DNA of 26,229 nt from Carex sylvatica (taxonomy: Eukaryota > Streptophyta > Magnoliopsida > Poales > Cyperaceae). Numbering within the stretch: the first letter of the stretch is position 1; each line of letters opens with the position of its first letter. The translations under genes and the position numbers were made by a program. The stretch covers positions 1-26,229 of the forward strand of contig CAXKVR010000413.1 in assembly GCA_964058845.1 (NCBI GenBank), written 5' to 3'. This document shows, piece by piece, positions 1 through 9,500 of the stretch. The notes under the pieces were generated by a model that was not told the origin of the DNA, made no database searches, and was given only the letters and a program-made list of their open reading frames with translations.

Positions 1-79
1 AAAGTAATCCAAGCTAGGATACATATTTTCTTTTTAACTATATCACTTTCTGGGTTAGTTACACATATTAAAAATATAG

Positions 80-2807
80 GTGAAGCACATAGAAAAAGGA
101 ATAAACCCATCATCAGTGCACGAGATCTACTGGTCGGGGCCATACCTGGCAAAAGGAGCCAAAATTGGCATCATCGCTGGGATGGTTGGCTTGACGGTAA
201 AACCTTTAAGAAGTTCAAAAAGTATTTTTTTTTATAGAATTTTAAGACTATCATGCTGGACTCATGAATATCGTGTAATGCATCAGGAAGCAGTAGCTAT
301 TGGGAGAACATTCGCAACTTTAAAAGATTACCCAATCGATGGAAACAAAGAAATGTTGGCGTTAGGTGTAATGAATATTGCTGGTTCTTTGACTTCTTGT
401 ATCGTAGCAACAGGTATCATTATGAACGAAAAAATTGTGAACCCTTTTGAATCATTAAACTTATATCAGTGCCTTAATTTAACTTTAGTAATTGCATGGT
501 CAACTCAAAGAAGGATAGTGGGAGGTAATTTAAGTGCTTGTTTTGTCCATATTGGTTAGCAAATTCTATTTGGAACTAATACGGTACTATTAGTAAAGTT
601 TTGTACAAGTCTTATTGCTGACATGCATAGTTTGTTTTCCTTTTTTTTCCTTTTGCTTACCTCAAAAATTTGCATATCCATGTCTGGCAAGAAAATAAAC
701 CATGAATGTTTTTTCTTTTCCTTTTTTTTATGGTTGGTGAGTAAATGCTCACCAACAATTTTCATTAATTAAAAAACTGTATAACACCTCTACATACTGT
801 ACAACATCAACAATCAGCCATGAATGTTAAGTACATTATTTATTTTTTCAGGATCTTTTTCAAGGTCAGCGGTGAATTATATGGCAGGATGCAACACAGC
901 CGTGTCTAACATAGTTATGTCTATGGTGGTTTTGCTAACCCTTTACATAATCACACCTCTTTTCAAATACACCCCAAGTGCTGTTATTGCAGCTATTATT
1001 ATCAGTGCCGTCGTTGGATTAATTGACTTCCAAGCTGCATATCATATTTGGAAAGTAGACAAGCTGGACTTTATCGCATTACTGGGGGCATTTTTTGGTG
1101 TTATTTTTAAATCAGTTGAAATCGGCCTTCTAGTTGCGGTTTGTATTTTACTATGATCATACAAGAAATTAGTTATTGAATGATTAATAGTTTGTTAGTT
1201 TAATTTCTTAATGTGATTAATTAGTTATCCTTCTTATTCTTTGTTTTGAAGATAATCAGTCCAAAAAATAGTGTGAACTGTTTTTTCTAGTCAAACAGTA
1301 AAGTTCCTAAGAAAAAGCACCAAAATATTCCACCAAAGGAAAAAAAAAAAATAGCGAAAAACTGTATTTGTTTGAACATCACGTTGAGGTTCCAACAATT
1401 CATCTGGAATTTATTAGATTTTCAATTATTCCTTCAAAATAGACTAATTTGCATACAGTAGGTAGACAAAAAGAATCTTACATATACATGCATCTTTTTT
1501 TTTTGTTTTATGAAATAGGTTGTATTATCACTAGCCAAGATACTTCTTCAAGTAACCAGGCCAAGAGTTGCTCTTCTTGGCAACCTTCAGGGAACAACTA
1601 TTTATAGAAATGTTGAACAATATCCCAATGCACACAAAGTGCCCGGAGTCCTAATCTTAAGAGTTGATTCAGCTATATATTTCTCTAATGCCAACTATAT
1701 CAAAGAGAGGTATATATATATGTTGCATATATTATATGATTGTATGCTAATTTGTTGAGGGAGTCAGTTTCCCTGCAGAAGGCATGCATTTGTCAATAGT
1801 GTGTGTGTGTGTGTGTCTTCGTTTTGTCTGTTTGTCAATATTGATGGAGCAAACCAAAGTACCTTTTTTTTTTTACTCATTTTGGGGTGTTCGGGTGCTT
1901 TCTAGAAATTTATTGAGGCATCCTCAGAGTTCTTTCAATAGTTCCGTATTTTAAACCTATAATCATTCTCCAAAACACTACAATTAAATTAAGATTAATG
2001 TTGATGCAAAGTTTTTTCCTATAGTAGAAAATAAAATGAGAAAGCAACCTATGTTCTCTGAGAATCACTGGAACCTCTCTTTTTCAGAATATTAAGATGG
2101 TTGAGAGATGAAAAAGATCTGAACAAAAAGCAAGGCCTACCGGATATCGAGCACGTGATAGTTGAGATGTCACGTAAGCATTTTTATACTTGATTAGTTA
2201 TCTATACAATTGTTGTTAATTTGTTTCGTATGTAATGAATTAATGCACTCATCATGTACTTTTTCTACAGCCGTGATTGACATTGACACTACTGGCGTCC
2301 AAAACTTAGAGGAATTGCACAAAATCCTCACGAAGCGTGAAATTCAGGTTAGTAGTACAAATTTATTGCCCTTGTGTCGAGTGTCACCTTCACTGGATAC
2401 TTATGTTGTTTTTCCTCACCTCACAAAGCAAGGACTATTTTTTCAATTCAATCCCATTGATCTAATATTAACAAATTAATTAATTCATAACACATCCATA
2501 TTAAACCGTAGATGGATGAATCCAGTCCTCTAGTTTCAAACCAGACAGTCTAATTTGAAATACTAGGCCTTACTTTTCAAGATGAAATATGGGCAGATAA
2601 AACTAACCTTCGCTAGCACACAAAATTTGTATATATAATTAATTTCATTTGTTATTACCTCAGCTTGAGATCGCCAATCCGGGCCCAGTGGTCATCGAAA
2701 AGCTCAAAGCTTCCAAATTCACAGACCGCATCGGCCATGAACACATCTTCCTCACTGCAGGAGACGCAGTTGCACAATGTGTTCCAACGGCAATAGAGAA
2801 TGCATGA
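80..2807 (+). CDS. Sulfate transporter (SULTR family), 3' part, partial at 5' end
   Basis: H+-coupled sulfate symporter of the SLC26/SulP family, acting in a membrane, probably the plasma membrane. Spliced by hand, the exons are 80-196, 287-413, 852-1138, 1519-1709, 2088-2173, 2271-2347 and 2664-2807 (TGA 2805-2807). All junctions are GT-AG and in phase, giving the last 342 residues. Visible parts: hydrophobic segments near residues 22-40, 62-80, 95-118, 120-138 and 152-180; conserved GRTFA, DGNKEM and GSFSRSAVN motifs; then a C-terminal STAS domain (about 200-335) with DIDTTGV at residues 273-279, whose second Thr is at the position of the family's regulatory Ser/Thr. MAGC and the ANPGPVVIEKL stretch resemble SULTR groups 1/2 rather than 3/4 (recall only). 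Oddity: TSCIVATG where the family usually has TSCYVATG. The N-terminal half is outside the window. Bases 1-79 look like the end of an intron; exon 80 opens with GTG, an internal Val and not a start. Confidence 0.93.
733..756. repeat. Short perfect hairpin in a SULTR intron
   Basis: GTTGGTGAG (733-741) and CTCACCAAC (748-756) are exact reverse complements separated by a 6-base loop, inside the intron 414-851. No function is inferred. Confidence 0.7.
1799..1816. repeat. (GT)9 microsatellite
   Basis: Nine GT units in the SULTR intron 1710-2087. A simple repeat, probably length-variable. Confidence 0.9.
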
Positions 2808-3349
2808 AAAACACAGATGACACAATTATAAAATGATGTACTAATTAAATTTATAGGTTAAAAGAAATTTGTATATTTCATTTCAGTGTTATACTGCTGG
2901 TGTGCCACTAAAAAGGAACAAGTTTTTTTTTTTTTTTTGTGCATTTTGTTTGAGGCGCTGTATGTAGGCCAGTTGCTGCTTTAATGGCCTTCCATTAGTG
3001 CGTAGCACCATCGTTCAGTGACTTGCTACGCATTTTGCCACAGATGGAACTTGTAGAAAGAATTTGATTTTCTTTTCTTTCTCTATTTGTTGGATTGTGA
3101 TGGGATTTACCAACATATTGTTAAAAGTGAAGGAGAGTTTGCGGATACGTTGGTATATATATTGAGTCCACTAGGACAAAATGTTAGTTTGTGGGAAGTG
3201 TCCTATGGACAAAATGTTTTTTTTTTTTTTTGTTCCTTTTCTATATGTTTATTCATTTGTTGGTTTTTGTTGGGCTTTCTAAAGATTGGGTTTTGTTCGG
3301 CGAGTATCTAATTTCTATTTGAGTTGAACTGTTCTGGATCTGTTGGTGT
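2808..3349. other. SULTR 3' flank / 3'UTR region
   Basis: AT-rich sequence after the transporter stop codon. It must hold the 3'UTR and cleavage site, but I see no clear AATAAA on the + strand, so the transcript end is not placed. A 74-codon frame at 3087-3311 has only low-complexity and hydrophobic content and is not supported as a gene. Confidence 0.5.
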
Positions 3350-3654
3350 TTTGGTGAACTCAACTTCATTATTTTAAGAAACTTATTACATTGATTTTAA
3401 ATAACAAATTCAAACTGTTAAAATGTAAAATATATATATATTTTTATGGGAGCCCCGTAACAATCCCCTATTTATCCTCCACTCATTAACTACTTCAATA
3501 ACTACTAACTACCTAGGGGACCACTTACTATTTGAGAACCATCTAATATTTGAAAAACAAATTCAACTGGCATATATAACATTCAAACATTCATATATAA
3601 CATTCAAAATATTCATACCTAATATATCAAGTATTTTAAAAAAAATTGAACACG

Positions 3655-4609
3655 TTTTTAGAGGTAGATTTTTTTTTCTTTATTCAATCTAATCAATATT
3701 TCTGATGATCGGTGAGGATTTTGTAAATCTAAAATCACGAATATTTTCTACATAATTTTATCTTTCAAATGAGATCCATTATGACATATTTTTGAGTTGT
3801 CGGTTGCACAAGTATTCATCTTCCATCGAGAAAGTATTCATCATCATCGTGCAACTGTAAATATAAAAACTGAATACATCACTCATCCATCTTTTACACG
3901 TTTTTAGAGGTGGGGTTTTTTTTTTCTCCGTTCAATCTAATCAATATTTTCTGACAATCGGTGAAGAATTTTACAAATTTAAAACTACGAATGTTTTCTA
4001 CATAATCTTATCTTTCAAATGAAATCTATGATGACATACTTTTGAGTTGTCCGATGCATAAGTATTTATCCTTTATGGAGAAAGTATTCATCTTCGTTGG
4101 GCAAGTGCAAATATAAAAATTTGACACATCACTCATCCATCTTTTATACGTTTTTAGAGGTAATATTTCTGATGATCGGTGAGGAATTTTGCAAATCTAA
4201 AATCACGAATATTTTCTAAATAATATTATCTTTCAAATGAGATCCATGATGACATACTTTCGAGTTGTCTGTTGCACAAGTATTCATCTATTATCGAGAA
4301 AGTATTCATCATCGTCGTGCAAGTGCAAATATAAAAACTTGACATATCATTCATCCATCTTTTACACATTTTTAGAGGTGTTTTTTTTCTCTGTTCAATA
4401 TAATCAATATTTTTGACGATCGGTGAGAAATTTTGCAAATCTAAAATCACGAATGTTTTCTACATAATTTTATCTTTCAAATGAGATCCATGATGACATA
4501 CTTTTGAGTTGTCCATTGCACAAGTATTCATCTCTTATCGAGAAAGTATTCATCGTCGTGCAAGTGCAAATATAAAAATTGAAAACATCACTCATCCATT
4601 TTTTACACG
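3655..4609. repeat. Four ~240 bp direct tandem units
   Basis: Units begin at each TTTTTAGAGG: 3655, 3901, 4151 and 4369, with a fifth truncated start at 4610 (periods 246, 250, 218 and 241). Each carries a GATCGGTGAGG-like segment, ATCACGAATRTTTTCTA, CTTTCAAATGA, a pair of AAGTATTCATC motifs about 20 bases apart, and CATCACTCATCCAT. The third unit lacks about 30 bases of the T-rich, TTCAATCTAATC part. Copies have diverged by substitutions, so the array is not recent. Small frames here (such as 4226-4450) are by-products. Confidence 0.88.
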
Positions 4610-4638
4610 TTTTTAGAGGTGTATTTTTTCAAATTAGG

Positions 4639-4963
4639 AAAAGTATTCATTCATACACGTTGAAGTATTCACATCTAAGACATTAAGTATTCATTCATAT
4701 AACTCTATTTTTTTTTCAAATTTATTTTTATGTCATTTACTTAGTATGTAGTGGTCTAATTCATCATTAATAAAGTTTTGTTCTTTGTAAAACTCGCTAC
4801 TTCATGAGGAAGAAAAACATAGACATGAAAGCAATTAATTGCATCCACATATACAAAATTATTTTGATATGGTCGACAGTGATGGATCTGACCCGGTAGA
4901 GATGTGCTCTAGTATTCATCCATACACGTTGAAGTATTCATTTATACACATTGAAGTATTCAT
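4639..4963. repeat. AAGTATTCAT motif clusters
   Basis: Two groups (about 4639-4697 and 4911-4963) of a 20-22 base repeat of the form GTATTCATCCATACACGTTG. The same core recurs as pairs in the upstream tandem units, giving about 14 near-matches to AAGTATTCAT between 3809 and 4963, all on the same strand. Confidence 0.75.
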
Positions 4964-5102
4964 CCCCGGCAGAGGCGTTCTTGATTGGAATGGAGTGACG
5001 GATGATATATGGCAGAATATTTACTGGAGCGAGAGCAGTAGGTATAGAAGAAAAAAACCGAGGCGAAAGTGTAAGAGGGATGGAGCTTATCGATGAAAAA
5101 AC

Positions 5103-5305
5103 GAAGGCGGAGGTGGAATGCGGAAGTGGGAGATAGAGGTAAATCCGGAGGTGAGGTGAGGTGTGGGAGGCGGAGGTGAGAGAGGGAGATGAGAGAGGTG
5201 GAGAGGGGAGAGGCGGAGGTGGGAGAGGGAGATGGGAGAAGAAGATGAATGTGAAAGAGAAAAATAGAAGTGGAAGAGAAAGAGAGAAAGAGAAAAGAAA
5301 TAAAG
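5103..5305 (+). other. Purine-rich (G/A) strand-asymmetric tract
   Basis: About 200 bases almost free of C and poor in T, built from GGAGGTG, GAGAGGGAGATG and GAGAAAGAG-like pieces. It lies in the right part of the candidate transposon, just inside the inner arm. Such tracts can form triplex or other non-B DNA. No coding potential is credible. Confidence 0.8.
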
Positions 5306-5589
5306 ATTGTTAGAAATGATAGTTATAGTTAAAATGATAAGTTAGTTAGTTGGAGGATAAATGAGGGATGGATAGGTGAGGAAAATTATAATTACCTTTT
5401 TTTATATAGTATAAAGTTAAGTGGTTCAAAAAGAAGATTTATAAGTTATTTTTCAAATTTTATACTAAAATAATTTGAAATTTTATAAATTTTGTATGTA
5501 AACATATTATTCATGAAATTGATTAGAATGTTTAAATTTATCATTTAAAATCAATCTAATAAATTTTAAAATTAAGTTTGAACACCCTA

Positions 5590-6218
5590 TTCTACTCTTT
5601 CTATTCTTCACTACGTGAATTAAAAGGTCTGAAGTCTGAACTTATATTTGATGTTTTGCACCACAAACTCTCTAAACCCCGAGTAACTTCTCATTATATA
5701 TTTAAAATTTTTAAAATCCAGAACCACAAAGTTAAACTGTTTATTTTATTGTCTTTTGTTTGGCAAATTGATTTTATTGTCTTCACTAGTGAGGCATAGT
5801 CCATTTGTGTAAAATCAAGACAGATGAAAAGGCGACCTATCATTCCCACAAATATCATCAATTTAACAATTGACTTTGCAAAAGTAGCACCTTTGTAAAG
5901 TTCATTTTTTAAAGTGCAAAATCTTAATCATTCAAATTTTTGTAGAAATTAAAATATGGAATTTTCGTATTATGAACATTGGAAACTGTTATAAAATTAT
6001 GGAAATTAAATAGAGGCCATAAGACCTACTCATCTACAAGAGTAGTTTGTCGAAAATTTTGTGGATTTCAAATTTTTAAAAAGACAATTTTATAAATTTC
6101 CAAAAAAGAAAAGGTCCCTCAATTCTAAAATAGCGCCGCCTCGCATGATTGCTTCAGAGAATATACTCAATAAATAAAAAAAGAAAAATCATAGAATAAT
6201 TTGGAGTCGGCTACACTA
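5590..6218. other. Intergenic AT-rich DNA, nothing recognised
   Basis: Low-complexity AT-rich sequence between the candidate transposon and the ACC1 3' end. No gene, RNA or repeat structure was recognised. The 73-codon frame at 5578-5799 overlaps the transposon arm and has no family features. Confidence 0.5.
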
Positions 6219-6505
6219 TTTATTATCAAAGAAACGATCTCCTCTACATTTATATGGTAACCCAGAGTTTGGAGTAGGATAAAATAAGTTATTATTAAAT
6301 AACTACACGGCTATGGTCAATACACAGGCTTTACAACCTGAAAATCATGTTCGCATCGGGATAAATACTCGGTAATTGAACAAAATAAAATAAAATTGAC
6401 GAACAAAACATCTTATTTCCTTGGATACATTTCTCAGCCACGAGCTTATTCGGTTGCTATCATCAAAAACTCATGACGAAACCAATGAACCAAAGAGTGA
6501 ATTAT
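6219..6505 (-). terminator. ACC1 3'UTR with AATAAA polyadenylation signal
   Basis: The sequence downstream of the ACC1 stop (TGA at 6508-6506) runs about 280 bases to an AATAAA on the - strand at 6224-6219. This is the first consensus signal seen and would give a normal-length plant 3'UTR. The actual cleavage site is not visible. Confidence 0.55.
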
Positions 6506-9500
6506 TCAACCAGTGATGGATTTTGCTTGGTTTTCCAGGAACTGTGCTCTACTAGCAGGATCAATCTGCAATGAAAAACAAAACAAAATAAATTTTGAGA
6601 ATTGGTCTTTAATCTAGTGACAAAGTTAATATCCTCTCAATAGGAGGTTGCAAGTTAAATTGCTTGAAAGAACCCTAGTAGATATTTAAGTTAGGAGGTT
6701 TGACTCCCATCTTTACCGAAAAAAAGGGCAAATCTTGAGATTCAACAAGAAATAGAAAAAGTTCAATTTGATGCTCATGACATTTCAACTAGAGAAAATT
6801 TTTGACTTCCAAGAGAGACATACCTCCTTAAGATGCATTGAAAGAGCCTTAGACAGCGCTTCCAAACTCGAATTTTTCAAAAGCTTGTACACTCTGTGAT
6901 ACTCCAACTCCTTAAGACGTGCCTCGTAATTTTTGGGGTCATTCTTCCATGCAAAGAAAGCTTCGTCATCATCCCATCTCTCACTGCCGGACCAGCTCTT
7001 CACCAGCTCGACAGCCTCTTTATGGCTCATTTCCTCGCCAGCTGCCTCGACCACCCTTTTCACAATTGAGCTCTCTGATACCCGCCTCTTTAGTCTCTTG
7101 TAGAAGAAAGCCCTTGACGCATCCCAATCCACCACCTTCTTAATCACTCCCTTTGCCTCCATCCTTAGAGAGCTGTCGTGCAGCTCTGCAAATTTGGTGG
7201 CAATCTGTGTGTAGAGTGGTGTGAGTTGCTTCACACGCTCAGCAATTCTCTTACTGGTGGCATCCACATCTGCACCAGGCTCCTGGAGCTTGGCTTTGAG
7301 AGATTTGATATGCGGGTCAAGGCGGCCCATGCAATCAGCTAGCTCCCTCTGCCTAAACTTGATCTCAATCAAACCTTCAGGCTCAAGCACGTTGCCCTTG
7401 GCGTTCCTCTCAGCATACATCTCAATGTTGTCAGGGTTGATTTTGCTATCCACCACCACCCATGCGCCTCCACGCAACTCTCCAGCCTTTGGGATGTACA
7501 CAAAAGCTGGCTGCTTATACGTGCGCAGGTTCTCGACAATGGTGGATCCTGCCTGGAGGATTCCTTCAAAGAGATCCCGTTGTCCACCTGAAAATCCACG
7601 CCAGTTGGCCATGATAAATAATGGCAACTCTTCCCGGTTGAAATCCATCAATGCCTGTGCGGTTTTGGTAGCAGAGTCAGGGAACCACACTTGCCCAGCC
7701 TGTGGGACCACACGCTCACTTGAGTCCAGCTGGCCAGGGTCGGCTGGTATCACTTGCATCACTGTTTGTGTCTCAACAGCAATGATGCCAACTGGTATGC
7801 CACCCAGTTTTGCCCGACCTGTCACGACAGTCTTTGCCCAGCCTTCAAGTGTCTCTACGAAGCTACCTTTGTCAAAAATGCCCCCAAGCCAATTTCCTTT
7901 CACATCATTGATCCCAGCAATGGCTGCACGGGGGTCACAAGAGGTCTCCGGGAGGTAGGCCACAGGCCTTTCAGGAGGGTCCAGTGTCCTAGAAATGGGT
8001 AGGGGACCACCACCATAGGGTGGCACATAGCTCAGCCAATTTATTATTGCAGAAACACCCTCAAGATCATCTGCAACAGTCAAGTGTGTGACACCATTTG
8101 TGCCCATGATTTTAGGACCACCAAGCTGCATCTGCGAGCTATACACCTCACGGCCAAGAAGCTTATTCAAAGCTGAGAACCCAGTCAAAATGATGGGCTG
8201 GTCAAGCCGTTGGATGCACCGCATACCAAGACGGGCCAGGTAAGCGCCAATACCAACTGTACGACCAGTCACAAAAGTTAGCGTAAAGGTTTCCTTGTAA
8301 GCCCTAGAATACGAGCTTGCTATCGCACCACTTCCCATTAAATTCTCAACACCCAATCCATCCTCTTTCCCGACAATGGCATCCAATACCCACCTTGTCT
8401 CCCCACTTTCCAGCTTGAGCTCATGAGCAATAACTGATGAACCAATACGGGCGTGATCTTCTTCGGTGATGTAAATATATTGGAATCCACGATCCGGATT
8501 TGTTTCATCTGCCCATCCAATGCGGAAGCAGGACTGGACTTCCTTCGCTACACCGATCCTGGCACCAGAGTTGGCTGCGAGATATATAAGAGGAAGTTTC
8601 TCCCTGATGGCAAGCTTGGTGACCGAATCAAAAAACATGTCTTCCTTGGGGCCAAATGACCCCGAAATGAAGGTCATGTCATTCGCCACTACTATAATTT
8701 CTCTCCCTTCAGGGAACTCAGGAGTGATCATCTCCATGCGCCATGCAACCATCCCTACATTGTTTAGGCCTGGAGCACGTTTGGAGGGCACCAATGAGGT
8801 ACCCCAAGTTGCATTATCATCAGAGAAGACAAGTTCTGTGGCCTTAAAATATTCCTTGTCAGCTTTGACAGGTTCGTTGTTCCACAGTTGTTGGAGTGCC
8901 GTTTCGAATGCCTGAGACCACAAATGTTGATTTGTATCAAAATGGGAATTTATGTTCGTTTCTTTTTCCAGTTTTTTTCTGTTAAGGTTAGGAATATTAC
9001 CAATGGAAAATCATAGCAATAAGTTGTGCTGCTTTTCCTGGCAGACAGGCGCTTAAGATCAATGCGACTTAATGGTGGGTATTGAGCTGTCAGAGGCAAG
9101 CCATGAAGTGGGCCATGTACTGGTCTGGCTGAATTGTACACTAGCTCATGCGATTTACCATCTTCCACCTCCCGATAAATCTGATTGGAAGTAGGAATGA
9201 TATTAAAAAAGTAGTATTGGCAAAAAAAAAAAAAAGTAGCTCGTGCATGCCATTCTCTGATTATGTGTGAAGTTCATTGGTAGTAAACTTACATGCACTG
9301 TGCAAGTGTGACCCGTTACATTTGTAACTACAACACGCCATGCACCACTAGCAACTCCATCACCCCCTAACCAGAGCTTGACTTCCCAATCACAAACAGA
9401 GAGGCGGTGCATGCGTACACCAACCAATTCGTGAACCATCAGTACCATTTCCTTAAGAATAGTGCATACTGTGTTCTCATCAGGGCTGACAGGTATGTCC

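Larger units (their letters stand above)
3350..5589. mobile_element. Candidate non-autonomous TIR element with internal tandem repeats
   Basis: The outer arms are imperfect inverted repeats. About 3353-3410 (GTGAACTCAACTTCATT, then ATTGATTTTAAAT, then AAATTCAAAC) matches the reverse complement of about 5520-5586 (GTGTTCAAACTTAATT, ATTGATTTTAAAT, AAATTTAAAC). Inner arms 3461-3480 and 5352-5371 pair at 17 of 20 positions and share ATTTATCCTCC. Between them lie four ~240 bp tandem units, an AAGTATTCAT-motif region and a purine-rich tract. No transposase frame is present. No convincing target-site duplication was found, so the ends are approximate and the superfamily is unassigned; long arms with an unrelated interior would fit a Mutator-like or other TIR class. 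It could also be two nested insertions, because the outer-to-inner arm spacing differs on the two sides. Confidence 0.6.

Noticed and set aside
80..82. GTG as a translation start for the transporter
   Set aside because: It follows an intron AG acceptor, and the residues continue a mid-protein SULTR segment, so it is an internal Val codon.
3087..3311. 74-codon frame after the SULTR stop
   Set aside because: Low-complexity, Phe-rich from T runs, no domain, and no evidence of a separate gene.
3809..4963. Regular short repeats resembling a CRISPR array
   Set aside because: Motif length and spacing vary, copies diverge, and the setting is a plant nuclear genome inside a transposon-like element.
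4839..5096. 85-codon frame in the candidate transposon
   Set aside because: It translates the AAGTATTCAT repeats and the edge of the purine tract, so it is a by-product of the repeats.
7221..7958. 245-codon + strand frame opposite ACC1
   Set aside because: It is antisense to the conserved carboxyltransferase exon. Its composition mirrors that coding sequence and shows no family features.
8520..8915. 131-codon + strand frame opposite ACC1
   Set aside because: Another antisense shadow of the same exon; it ends at the exon border by chance.
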